This document shows positions 45,701 to 55,018 of a stretch of 62,000 nt of DNA, piece after piece. The position numbers and the translations under genes were made by a program. The DNA is from Lingula anatina. Lineage: Eukaryota > Brachiopoda > Lingulata > Lingulida > Lingulidae. The stretch covers positions 98,450 to 160,449 of the forward strand of contig NW_019775597.1 of assembly GCF_001039355.2 (NCBI RefSeq), read 5' to 3'. Numbering within the stretch: position 1 is the first letter of the stretch; each line of letters begins with the position of its first letter. Under the pieces are notes generated by a model. That model was given only the letters and a program-made list of their open reading frames with translations, was not told the DNA's origin and did not search any database.

Positions 45701-48558
45701 TACATTTACAATTTAGGCTTAGACGATGGTTAATATTTGGAAGTCCGGGGCCCCATATTGTTAGTTAATTTAGGGTATATCACAGTATTGGTTTAAGTAT
45801 ATGGGACGGATGGTGAACAGACTACGGTTCTTAGAGGACTACCATTCCTGTCAAACTGGGTGAAATCACCTGAACATTCACGTACTGGTCTATTTACAAT
45901 ACCCAACATGTTGGTACAACTGCCCCCTCTAAATGTCAGAAACGTTCACGATCACAAAATAGAAAAATGTTACAACCGTCATCTTACAGCTCCTATATAG
46001 ATCTCGTAGTAAAACGCAAAATGCTACAAATGTTTTAAAATTTTAATGCACTACAATGCTGCAGCTTTATTCCTTTTTTCACGAGCATTTTATTCGTAAT
46101 TTTGTTATTGTGCGTGCGTTTATTTACCTTGGGGTATATATCGACACCCATGGTTTTTCATGATTCATTCTTAGTCTAGATTACAGGTTTAAATTGTAGG
46201 TGATTCATAAACATCGAGTGCTTGTGGCCAAGAGATTAGTGAATGGATCACCGATCGACGGCAAATACTTGACATTGAATATGGAATATGTCAGTTTCGA
46301 AGGTATGTCTAGGTAAAAATCCGTTCTTTTTTTAAAAAAATCCGATCTCTTATAAGATACGTGAATAGAGAAGTGTGTAGTCAGGTGTGTCGCTACCAAT
46401 TAATTGAATACCAGGTTTGTTGCGCTGCTGCATGTAATATGCAGTGATTTAATTGGGTAGTGCTCCTTTGGGCAGGTCAAAGCTTGGCTTTGGCAAAGCA
46501 TGGTTCTGTCAAAAAAGTATCCATATGTCGGCAACTACTGCATAGAAGAATTTGAAATTTTGCATACAAGTGGTCGGTTTTGCAGTGTGTAAAATGAGCT
46601 ATGCAGTGCTTTACAAATTTGTTAATCTGTGGCAAAATGGCGAGAAAAAGACAGACATTGCCAGACAGATAATTGCGCCAAACGAAACGGTCCGCACAGT
46701 TTTATAGAGTAATACCCAGACTGATGTACCTACACAGAGGCCACACCCATTGTATTGAAATCTCACCACCAGGTTAAAGGACCCACTGTCTTTTGGGATA
46801 TGCTGTTGCAACTAAACAAAAACCACCCAGTCCTTTCAGAGTAAGGGGTGAATTGTCACCAAAACGCATTTTCGGGGCCCTTAGCTAACACCAACTGATT
46901 TAAGCAGGTTAGAATACCAGACGACCTCCAAGAAACCCACTGTAAACAGCAAAACATCGTTGTATGTTTCTCTAATAAACTGGGGACCTTGACCGTTTCT
47001 GGGTTGAACACTGAAACCTCGTGGCTTTCTTTATTGAGGTCAGATTTCACCTGTAGTGCTCAACGTGTCAAAACAGAGTTTACAGACATCCAGATGAGGC
47101 CAATGACGAAGCGTGTGCCGCGTCTAAAGTGCCTAAGGTCATTAACAGCGTCAGTATTTGGGGTGGATACCACGTTGGTGACAAAACACCAATGGTAGTC
47201 ATCGACGAAAACCTAAACCAGGTCAAATAAAGGGATAATCTGGCAACCACTTGACTATCATTTGATAGGGGCAACTTGGGTACAATTTTAGGTTGCACGG
47301 TGAGATTGCCGAATCACACAGATTACTTTTAATAGCAGATTACTTACCGAACCAAGGGAATGAGCAACTACCTTGGTCATCAAAATCGCCATATTTGAAC
47401 CACATAGACAATATGTGGGAAGGCCATTACTCGCCGAATCAATGGCCTACATGTCTTACAACAAAACTAGACCAAATTGGACAGATTTTGACCGATGCCT
47501 AGAATGTTACTCCAGATTGAACTCAAAAAACCTATCCCAAGGAATGCCTTGCCACTTGAGAGCGCTAGTAGCAGCCAGAAGAGGTAAGGCCTAACAGCGA
47601 CCGTAAGGCCCCTCTTTCACACAGACCACGAATCCCACGAATCGCCAGGAATTGAAAAATTTCAGGATTCGTGAGGATTCGTGAGATTTTGCCAATTTTC
47701 TGGTCTAATTCGACACGCTCACGATTCAGTTACGATACAGGTTCGATGGTGTTACGAATATTCGTGGGATTCGGCTGGAATCGCACGAATATTGTCCAGA
47801 AATTCACTACGATTTTTTGAAATCGGGTGTTCGTGGCCAACACTTTGAACAGCTCAACTTTTTTGCCACGAATTCCCGATTGATCAAGAATTGCAAGAAC
47901 TGACTACGATTATATACGAATCTGTTAAGAACTTCACGAACTGATAACGATTCAACCACGAATCCTGAAATTTTCAATTCCTGGCGATTCGTGGGATTCG
48001 TGGTCTGTGTGAAATAGGGGCATCAACGTTTTTGCCACCAATTCCTGTTGGTCAAGAACTGCAAGAACTGACTACGAATATATACGAATCTGTTAAGAAC
48101 TTCACGAACTGATTACGATTCAAACACGAATCGTGAAATTTGTCAATTCATGGCCATTCGTGGGATTCGTGGTCTGTGTGAAATATGGGCATAACTGTGA
48201 CTAGACACTGACATGAGGGTCCTTTGTGGAGCGTGTAACTCTTTTACAGACAATAATTTGGAAAATATGGAGGTCCAAAATATCTTTTAATGGTTGTCAT
48301 ATGACATAGAATAGGCAATGTGTTTTTGTTTGCTTCTCTGGCGAATTCCATTAATGAACTGATGTCACAATGACATCAAAGAGATAATCAAAAGTTAGTA
48401 AAACACGATTTTAATCCTAATTTTCATTTATCAGTCAGCAAAATAGGAAAAAACTGATGAAAAATGATTGGGAAAAAATATTCCACTGTTCATTGGTATC
48501 TCTACAGTTACAGCGATATCTGCATTCAGGACCAAGAGTTTGATTTGTGCAGTCTGAA

Positions 48559-48611
<53 letters not shown>

Positions 48612-51600
48612 CGGTATATATATATTTTTTTTTTCATTCACCATGAGTTCATAAAAACAAAATGAAATGTATCTGTGAGTATGGAGGAAAGTGTTGGACG
48701 AGTTGGTTATTTCACAATCATGCATTTATGTGTATGTCACCACAAGTGGACACTAGTGATAAAACAAATACCAAGACGTATACTTACAGTCAGGGCCATC
48801 ATCTCTGTTAAATAGCGTCACACTATAAACCACGTACTTCTGGCCCAGGTCTACCCGCCACCAGGGGTATGATATTAGCTGTGTGTGAGTACATGACCCA
48901 GCATGGAAATTTGCATTAACATTCCCGTCTATAGCACGACTTGCAACTGCACCAGCGACCACACTGGTTTGATGTGCAGTTTTACCAAGGGCGATATTAT
49001 CTGAAAAACATCATTTGATCTACACGCGGTTTCGTCTTTAAGACGTTTGCTCTTTTTCTATTTTTTCTATTTGGCTCTTTACTAACGTATATTCCTGCTA
49101 GCATAATAAAATCAGTTACACAATTTCAGAGCGTGACGTTGCTGCACAAAGACGTGCACTTCAATGAAACTTCAAGTCACAACGGTGCATAAACATTAAT
49201 CAGTAAGCTGTGCATTAAATATGAACATTTATCAACTGAAAAATGTTTATAAACTACAAATTACTGAAAAAAATTAACATGAAAAGTTTATGCGTGTCTC
49301 CTCTATTTACAAAGTCGACTTACAAGGATACGTGTAGCCCCGAACGATCATTTCACACAACCGTAATATTTGCAATCTAGATCTTCGTAACGTAACGTAG
49401 CGCGCCAAGATTGGTGGATCTATCATGTGCTCTAACATTGCAGTTGAACACCGTGTATTAGGAACAGATACATCTCTGCATCCAGTCTCTTGTACTGTGT
49501 TGTTGTTAATGCAGAGCCAGACACCTTGGAACTGACCTGATAAAATGGATTTTAACACATTTAATATATGCCTCAACACTTTTGATCAAAGTGGTTATCA
49601 CACCTTTAATTGGAATTGCCGGCGTGACAATCATTTTGATAAAGAGTGTAGACAAACACAGCTTTGGGTGGATAAAAAGTAGTTCTTGCAAAAATGCATC
49701 ATAAAAGCATTGAAAGGCAAGTTATATCTCCATAATGTCAAACTTACATATGTCAGCAAATCTAGTGGGTTTAATCAAAACGACGCTACGAACAACATAT
49801 AAGCCCTCCAGGTCCACACTCCAGGTGGGATCGTCTGAGTAGTTTGTTCTTGTACATTTCAGGTTATCTGTGCTGTTGTCTCCATCCACTGCAAGATCTG
49901 CTGGGTATCTCACGCCACCTTCACTGTAGGTACTCGACTGTGTGGCTGGCTTTCCATGAGCTAAGTTGATATATTCTGAAATAAAAAACAATATTCAGAA
50001 ACAAAAATGTAAGGCAATTCTAACTTAATACCGTACATATACATAAATAAGAAAGAATTAAAAACGACTAACCTTTATACGCATATTAAGTCTTGTGGAA
50101 ATAAGTGTTAAAGGATGAGTGCTGATAAGAGGGTAAAAGTGCCCACCTTTGTACATAAAAAATAAATTGTGAATGAATGAAAAAAATGATACCAAATTAA
50201 AATTAAGGTCCTACACTTTTCTGATCCACTGTAGGTTTTTTTTAATTTTGAAATATCAAAATTTAATGTCAAAATGACCTTGTCAAACATTCATGAAAAT
50301 ATGAGTTTTAGGGGGTTTCTGGAATACATTGCTACATTTCTATAGCTGTGGTAAGATGACAACTGCAAAATTTTGTAATTGGGTACGGAAGGTGCCAATG
50401 TAAAAAAGAAAGGCAATATAAGAGTGGCCAATCATTGCTTGTCATCAATATTTTAGATTGCTTTATTCTTACATGTAGTGTTGATTGTAAGAAGAATCTC
50501 ACAATGACTTGAGGATAAAAGATGTTCATTTTTTATATGAGCTTGTGCATAAGACAAGCTCATTATTCATGATTGAAAAGACATGAGGTTATATAAATAT
50601 ATGTAAAATGAAAATCAACTTGTCTTAGGGTTGGGCGTGATATCTACTCAAACTTTATAGGGACATTTTCAGTCCATATGCTTGCAGTCGGCCATGTTTC
50701 TTTCTGCCATGAGCTACATGCTTACATAGGATGACTAGACAGATAAAGTGAATATTTTGTACAAAGAGAACAACTCCAAAAACTGCAGGTCTTTGAAAGG
50801 AAAACAGGGGTTAGAGTCAGTAAAATATTTTCAGTTGCAACCAAAAAAAAGAAAATTCATTTTCTATTAATGGATGCTATCAAAAAAAAGTCCAAATACA
50901 GTAAGTATATTTTATTTCTATTCTTATTTCCTAGGATTAAGAAAGATTAAATGTAAAATGTGCTTGATATATTCAAAGTTATATTAATTATCATAGTAGG
51001 AGACGTACATTGTGGTGGCTCCTACTTTATATAGAGGCCCATGCTGTAATAGACCTCTACACATAAGGGTGGCCTGACCCAACCCACTCCTAATGGCCAT
51101 GAAAGTACATTTTGTACAACCAAATTGTTGTGTAAATATCCCCTTTTACGTCTGTTTTTGCATAAAAAGTAAAATAAAAGGCTCCACCACACACACCCTA
51201 GTTTGCTTACTTATGACTTAACCTTCCACACCAGAACTATTCAATTTTCAGGAACTGTCAGATGTGGACCAAGGAACAGATGATTAGTTTTTGGTGGTGA
51301 ATATTATCAATAATCAACCAATAACCAAAAATCAAAAATCAAAATACTAAGTTATGGACCGATTTTGATGAAATTTCGGGTACTGTCAGAAGTGATCCAA
51401 GGAACAGATGATTAGATTTTGGTGGTGATTTTGATCAATAATCAATCAATTATCAATAATTTGTTTGTTTGTTTGTTTGTCTGTCTGTCTGTCATCAACA
51501 TAACTCAAAAGGTTATGGACCGATTTTGATGAAATTTTCAGAAACTGTCAGAAGTGGGCCAAGGAACAGATGATTAGTTTTTGGTGGTGATCCGGATCAA

Positions 51601-52783
51601 TAATCAATCAATAATAATCAAAAATTGCTGTCTTGTACAAAATGTATATGCATATATAATACATGCTGGTCTAGGAGAAAAGTTACATAAAATAAATAAA
51701 TAAATATGCTGAAACAAGTTGTCCTAGTTACAAGAATTTTATACTGTGGAGTGAAATCAGTGATGGCTTAAGTGAGAAAATACCGTAGTACACCACCCCT
51801 CCCTCTCTTCTCTTGTATGTAAAAATACAATTTCTTTCCCATTTACTTGTGCCACACCACAATTATTTAACATATAACTCTATTTTACACCACAAGACAA
51901 GTTTCATTAGAAAAAAATTATTTATGTTATATATATGCTGAAACAAGTTGCTCTGATTCATTAGACTGCTTAAAAGAGGTAAATCTGGCTACCCCCCTCA
52001 CACCAAATAATATTTTTTCACGCAACAAAAATATGCATAAAATATATAATAGCAATTTATTTTTAAAAATTGTCGATGGGCATTTTGCCAATGGTTAACA
52101 GCATTCATCCTTTGCACAGAAACTGTACTGACATTAAAACAGATGCTCTACATCAACCCAATGCCGTATCCAAAGATAAATAACTAATAATTAATACTTC
52201 AATACAAATCCATGCACCCACCATCTTGACATCCTATTCCCCAGGGGTTGTCCACACAGTGTTCAGGGCATGTTCCTAGAGTCTGTTGACATCTCTGTCC
52301 TTGTTTACAGAAACACCCAGTCACATTGTCACATTGCCAGCCAAAATAACCGTCACCTTCCATACAGCAGATGGACATGTGTGCTGTTAATAAAAAGGAA
52401 ACAAACAGTGTCACGCAAGTATAAATGTCATGACCGGAAGGTATGGCTGAGATCGATAAAATGCAGGGCATATAGACCTACAGTTTAATGTAACAAAAGA
52501 GGACGCCTCTCAGATTAGACAAACAATTTGGAAATACATGGCCTTACTTTTCTCTGAGCGTTTTTCATGGTTTTAACTCTGGTAGGGTCAGCTAATCGCA
52601 CACATCACTATAAGTAAATTGGCAGTGGTCTTACATCGATCAAGAGCAAAGGTACTTAAACTATCCTCTAAATCCATATTTGAAAAAGAACTGTTATTCT
52701 ATATGAGATGGCTTGTTCGATTTACCTGTTAAAAATATTGTCCAGACAACCAGGAAGCAAGTCGTCCTCGACACGGCAGCCAT
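32378..52783 (-). CDS. Gene B: lectin-type receptor PTP, complete, D1 catalytic Arg replaced
   Basis: Thirty exons in consistent phase give about 1377 residues (exons 24-27 counted once). Exons: 52726-52783, 52222-52383, 49748-49975, 49324-49536, 48788-49000, 44949-45167, 44364-44507, 43477-43785, 43236-43318, 42565-42793, 42170-42384, 41950-42022, 41613-41700, 41202-41263, 40923-41086, 40311-40398, 40027-40103, 39772-39808, 39462-39559, 38821-38940, 38512-38672, 38179-38314, 37751-37897, 37482-37581, 37045-37118, 36672-36806, 36313-36441, 33233-33390, 32687-32822, 32378-32455. Architecture equals gene C. The D1 loop reads HCSDGVGNTG: Ala to Asp and Arg to Asn. Known PTPs need that Arg to bind phosphate, so this open, undamaged gene is predicted to encode a pseudophosphatase receptor. 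An AATAAA lies at 32232-32237, about 141 bases past the stop. Confidence 0.88.
33469..35090 (-). repeat. Second copy of gene B exons 24-27 and their introns
   Basis: It matches 36036-37688 at roughly 98 percent by eye, with small indels and substitutions (for example CTGCCGCG versus CTGGCGCG in exon 27, and Ala for Val at the first codon of exon 24). Splice sites and frames are intact in both copies. The match starts in the right copy one base after the N at 36035. Confidence 0.85.
35091..36034. other. Unmatched insert between the two exon 24-27 copies
   Basis: This 940-base stretch has no counterpart in the other copy and runs into the N. It has repeated words such as TTTCTTGATACTTGG and ACCAGTTTTGTTATCAAG. 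A minus-strand frame of 72 codons (35444-35662) is basic and unrecognised. It could be part of a transposon present in one allele only. Confidence 0.5.
36035..36035. other. Single-N assembly gap inside gene B
   Basis: Sequence to the right repeats sequence 2.6 kb to the left, the same arrangement as at 29239. Confidence 0.9.
37751..40398 (-). CDS. Gene B exons 16-23: PTP domain D1 with HCSDGVGNTG loop
   Basis: Eight exons (40311-40398, 40027-40103, 39772-39808, 39462-39559, 38821-38940, 38512-38672, 38179-38314, 37751-37897). The scaffold is intact: [58 protein letters not shown]. The nucleophile Cys (about 1013) and the WPD Asp remain. The loop has Asp for Ala and Asn for Arg, and the residue after WPD is Asn instead of His. 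From PTP mechanism, loss of Arg should abolish or greatly weaken catalysis; phosphotyrosine trapping or purely structural roles are possible. Confidence 0.9.
39092..39450. repeat. Inverted and direct repeats of a CGCGGATCAACTCGTTCTGAA-type end
   Basis: A word near GATCCGCG..GTTCTGAATGC..CTCT occurs inverted at 39092 and direct at about 39297 and 39410. A diverged relative lies at 58140-58640. It is likely a TIR element inserted in intron 19 of gene B, again near the exon 19 donor (39461). Confidence 0.55.
39704..39738. repeat. (GT)n/(GA)n microsatellite
   Basis: A short GT tract followed by about 13 GA units in intron 18 of gene B. Confidence 0.9.
40923..41263 (-). CDS. Gene B exons 14-15: juxtamembrane segment and wedge
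   Basis: Exons 41202-41263 (RRRPQELDQVEAF) and 40923-41086 (DDHVYESPVQVMYENTEDEH, then NIYEVMKLKARYILHGEYQ). Two residues longer than in gene C. The codon CAA at VQV is TAA in gene A. Confidence 0.82.
41613..41700 (-). CDS. Gene B exon 13: transmembrane helix
   Basis: INGGAVAGG then [19 protein letters not shown], one hydrophobic helix followed by basic residues. Confidence 0.9.
41950..42384 (-). CDS. Gene B exons 11-12: fibronectin III domain 3
   Basis: Exons 42170-42384 ([33 protein letters not shown]) and 41950-42022 ([20 protein letters not shown]). The donor is G|GTATCT, the version lost in gene C. Confidence 0.85.
42565..43318 (-). CDS. Gene B exons 9-10: fibronectin III domain 2
   Basis: Exons 43236-43318 (PEIPPKPNVESF) and 42565-42793 ([35 protein letters not shown]). 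Intron 9 is phase 0. Confidence 0.85.
42885..42917. mobile_element. Solo terminus of the 23143-23877 element family
   Basis: The word CCAACTAGCCCCGGTCTCCC matches the right end of the 735-bp element. No second end is nearby, so it is a remnant. Confidence 0.7.
43477..43785 (-). CDS. Gene B exon 8: fibronectin III domain 1
   Basis: One 103-residue FN3: [44 protein letters not shown]. Phase 1 both sides. Confidence 0.88.
43835..44102. mobile_element. Non-autonomous repeat with CCTCCGCCAAGGAGG ends
   Basis: Ends TACCTCCGCCAAGGAGGTTA and TGCCTTGGCGGAGGTCTGC are near inverted complements. The body holds (TTTG)n/(TCTG)n and CAAGGAACAGATGATTAG. Body fragments recur at 51240-51640. Confidence 0.75.
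44364..44507 (-). CDS. Gene B exon 7: EGF-like module
   Basis: Forty-eight residues nearly identical to gene [40 protein letters not shown]. Donor G|GTATGTGA. Confidence 0.88.
44949..49000 (-). CDS. Gene B exons 5-6: second FTP domain
   Basis: Exons 48788-49000 ([40 protein letters not shown]) and 44949-45167 ([31 protein letters not shown]). The intron of 3.6 kb between the halves is full of inserted DNA: a Tc1-like relic, a Harbinger-like MITE, a TA microsatellite, and a truncated EGF exon. Confidence 0.85.
46560..47540 (+). pseudogene. Degenerate Tc1/mariner-like transposase
   Basis: Near 46597 one frame reads YKFVNLWQNGEKKTDIARQI and then TVRTVL, like the N-terminal helix-turn-helix of Tc1 transposases. 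Near 47366 another frame reads LPWSSKSPYLNHIDNMW, matching the family's WPxxSPDLNPIExLW block that carries the second catalytic Asp (here Tyr). Stops and frameshifts lie between. It is a dead copy in intron 5 of gene B. Its terminal repeats were not identified. Confidence 0.65.
47607..48191. mobile_element. 585-bp Harbinger-like MITE, TAA flanks
   Basis: Same family as 18219-18906 in the opposite orientation. TAA lies on both sides (47604-47606 and 48192-48194). Here the right terminus is duplicated (about 48016 and 48191), mirroring the duplicated left terminus of the other copy. Confidence 0.8.
48484..48553 (-). pseudogene. Truncated duplicate of the EGF exon
   Basis: After a CAG acceptor at 48554 the sequence reads DCTNQTLGPECRYRCNCRDT then NEQ, matching exon 7 of the array. 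The match stops at about 48484, mid-exon, without a donor. It lies between the two halves of FTP2 in gene B, so including it would break the domain. A (TA)n tract replaces the upstream polypyrimidine region. Confidence 0.75.
48563..48609. repeat. (TA)n microsatellite
   Basis: A TA tract directly upstream of the truncated EGF exon acceptor. Confidence 0.95.
49324..49975 (-). CDS. Gene B exons 3-4: first FTP domain
   Basis: Exons 49748-49975 and 49324-49536. Marks are NLAHGKPATQSSTY, DPTWSVDLEGLYVVRSVVLI, then GCRDVSV, ARYVTLRRS and LRLCEMIVRGYTY. Two residues longer than gene C in the first exon. Confidence 0.88.
51240..51640. repeat. Three partial copies of the CCTCCGCCAAGG repeat body
   Basis: The CAAGGAACAGATGATTAG word recurs at about 51267, 51399 and 51562, with GATTTTGATGAAATTT and a (TTTG)n(TCTG)n tract. 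They are fragments of the repeat at 43835-44102, in intron 2 of gene B. Confidence 0.75.
52222..52383 (-). CDS. Gene B exon 2: Cys-rich EGF-like module
   Basis: Fifty-four residues with nine Cys, including [21 protein letters not shown] and [14 protein letters not shown] (each within the exon). Donor G|GTGGGT; phase 1 both sides. Confidence 0.82.
52726..52783 (-). CDS. Gene B exon 1: signal peptide
   Basis: MAAVSRTTCFLVVWTIFLT plus one base, ending at G|GTAAAT in phase 1. Same length as in gene C. Confidence 0.88.
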
Positions 52784-52920
52784 TTCTTCCTTTACTACGC
52801 ACACAGTTCACACATACCTTAGCGCACTGCTGTTGTGATACTAGTATTGTACCTCGAGTAGGTTGACAAAAGATATCTTTACGCTCTAGAGGACAAAATG
52901 TAGAAAAACATACTCATTGA
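52784..52920 (-). promoter_or_regulatory. 5' flank of gene B, conserved with gene C
   Basis: It aligns with 27006-27140, including the TAGCGCACTGCTGTTGTG and ACGCTCTAGAGGA words. Confidence 0.5.
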
Positions 52921-55018
52921 CGCTTTTTTGGGTTAGGGGTTAAGTTGAAATCGAACATAAAGAAAATGAATTTAATACTTTTTTTCTGACTTCAAATGCC
53001 GGTGTGTCTGCTATGAGACATACATACAGTGTTTCATTTATTTTCACGTATCATGCACGAAAATTATTGTAAACCATTTTACTCATGCCGTCATTAAAAT
53101 TATTAAATGTTAATATGTCCTTCACGAGGCACCAAGGTACAAATGTGTAGGGCAGTTGCTTTTTATTTATTTATTTTTATTTTATTTCATATTATTTATT
53201 TATTTATTTATCATTATTATTTTTTTATTTTGCAAATTTTGAATTAATGCACTTCATTATTTATACGTCGTTTCATTAAAATATTATGGACTTTTATATC
53301 TGGTATAAAATCATATATCCATGCACTTTTTATTTATATTTCATGCACGTCCGACATTAAGAGACCATACCCACATATTTTGGATCGATCTATCTCCCTG
53401 GGGAGTCTCTCTAAATTGCGATCAACTTAGCCAGCTTAAATGTCTGTCACGCCTATAGTAAAGCAGTTACGGGGTAGTTATCTTTACCTTAGCTGATTCG
53501 GTAGGCGTGACAGACATTTAAACTTCTTGAAGTGAATTGCAAATTAGTGTGAACACCCAGGGAGTTTGGTCGATCCAGATGGATCGATCTAAGTATGGGA
53601 ACCCAGTCTAAGTGGCGTCAGTGAATTTCACGTCGGTGTGGGAGTCAGGGACTCTGGCCTTTTTGCAAGGTTATGGTTTCTTTATCTTTCCCTGCGCATT
53701 CGATTTCCATTATTATTTACAAACTTTATTCAAACAGACATATTTAAGCAGATGGTGGCTTTTTAATATTTATAATATGGATTATCAAAGAGCTGTAAAA
53801 AAGTTCATATATTTAAACTAATTGGTTTGCCTCTCCTGCTACATCCCAAGGAGTGAAGTGCATGTACGATTGAAAAAAATCAGAATGCACGGTCGGTATA
53901 TACACAAAAATTATCAAAAAATACAATCAGTTGACTTTATTTACAGTGTCTTTAAAACTGTGTTAATACTCACGTTGGCACGTGTATGTGTTTGCCAAAT
54001 GTTTTATTTTTAAATAATCACACCCGTATGACAGGATTGGTAGTCAGATAGCAAACCGTACTCCGTTCCCCATTACTTTGTACAGGTAGCATTCGTCCCA
54101 TATACTGACCCCGATACTATGACTCACCCTAACCTGTACTTATCATACGGGACCCCGGAATTCTCTTCCTAAGACCAGTCCTGTCACATCGGTTCTCCCA
54201 TATACATGTACTCCTAAAGCTAGTGGAAGTGGACAAATATTCGAGAATTTCTTTTTTTCTTTACATTAATAGTTGTAGCCTATTAGGCCTACATTAGTGA
54301 ATCCGCAACCCCCATGCATCAATGTGACATAGTATAGGAATTCTAATGTTTTCTTTTCGCTACCTTGTATAAACCCTTTTATTTTAATGTTAATCAAACT
54401 GGGGAAGATTCGATAACTCTCCTTACAAATACAGCCTGCTAGCTACATGTACTTTCGTTTACTACGTAGGGTACGTGTTTTGTGTTGCTTTTCGTAAAGT
54501 GTGCTATAACTTCACTTGTTAATGCTATACCACCTTCCTATGTTTCTTCACATTTCACTCACCATGCTGGTGTAATTCGTGCTGTTTTGTGTACATGCAT
54601 ATCAAAACGTCTTAACGTTTCAGAAACATTTAAAACAACTAACCTGCTTCTACCTATCCCTCTTTTTCGCTTTGACTATGTACACATTGGTCAAGGAAGT
54701 ATCCAGTAATAACAATGCTTTATCTCTACATGTACCTTTGAGTTGGTACGAGATATAAACATTGCTTCCTAGATTTGAGAGCTCAGTATATGCTTTTTAT
54801 TTCTAGCATGTGATCTGTAGAATAAAGACATGATCATCTGTGCTAGTTCATATAACAAATTATAAAATATCTCTATACTTAGCTTTTATTTATTTTCTGA
54901 AGGCCACTGATTAAATACTACTTTCCCCATAAAGTCTCATTATTTTCAGAATTAAACGCATGATTTCCATGTCATTGTTGGAAACAGTTTAGCTACGACT
55001 TTGAGTCCCTCCGTTGGT
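52921..55018. other. Intergenic stretch between genes B and A
   Basis: It contains TTTA-rich simple sequence (53160-53225), a foldback element (53376-53595), and an AATAAA on the minus strand (54885-54890) suited to gene A. From 53600 to 54800 I see nothing recognisable, apart from a stretch near 54100-54200 that resembles 21820-21950 in gene C. Confidence 0.6.
53376..53595. mobile_element. 220-bp foldback element
   Basis: ATTTTGGATCGATC at the left pairs with GATCGATCTAAGTAT at the right, and AAATGTCTGTCACGCCTA pairs with TAGGCGTGACAGACATTT nearer the centre. The interior is AT-rich. Confidence 0.7.

Noticed and set aside
48435-48725. 96-codon frame around the TA microsatellite
   Set aside because: The TA tract gives a Tyr/Ile run; only the truncated EGF fragment inside it is meaningful.
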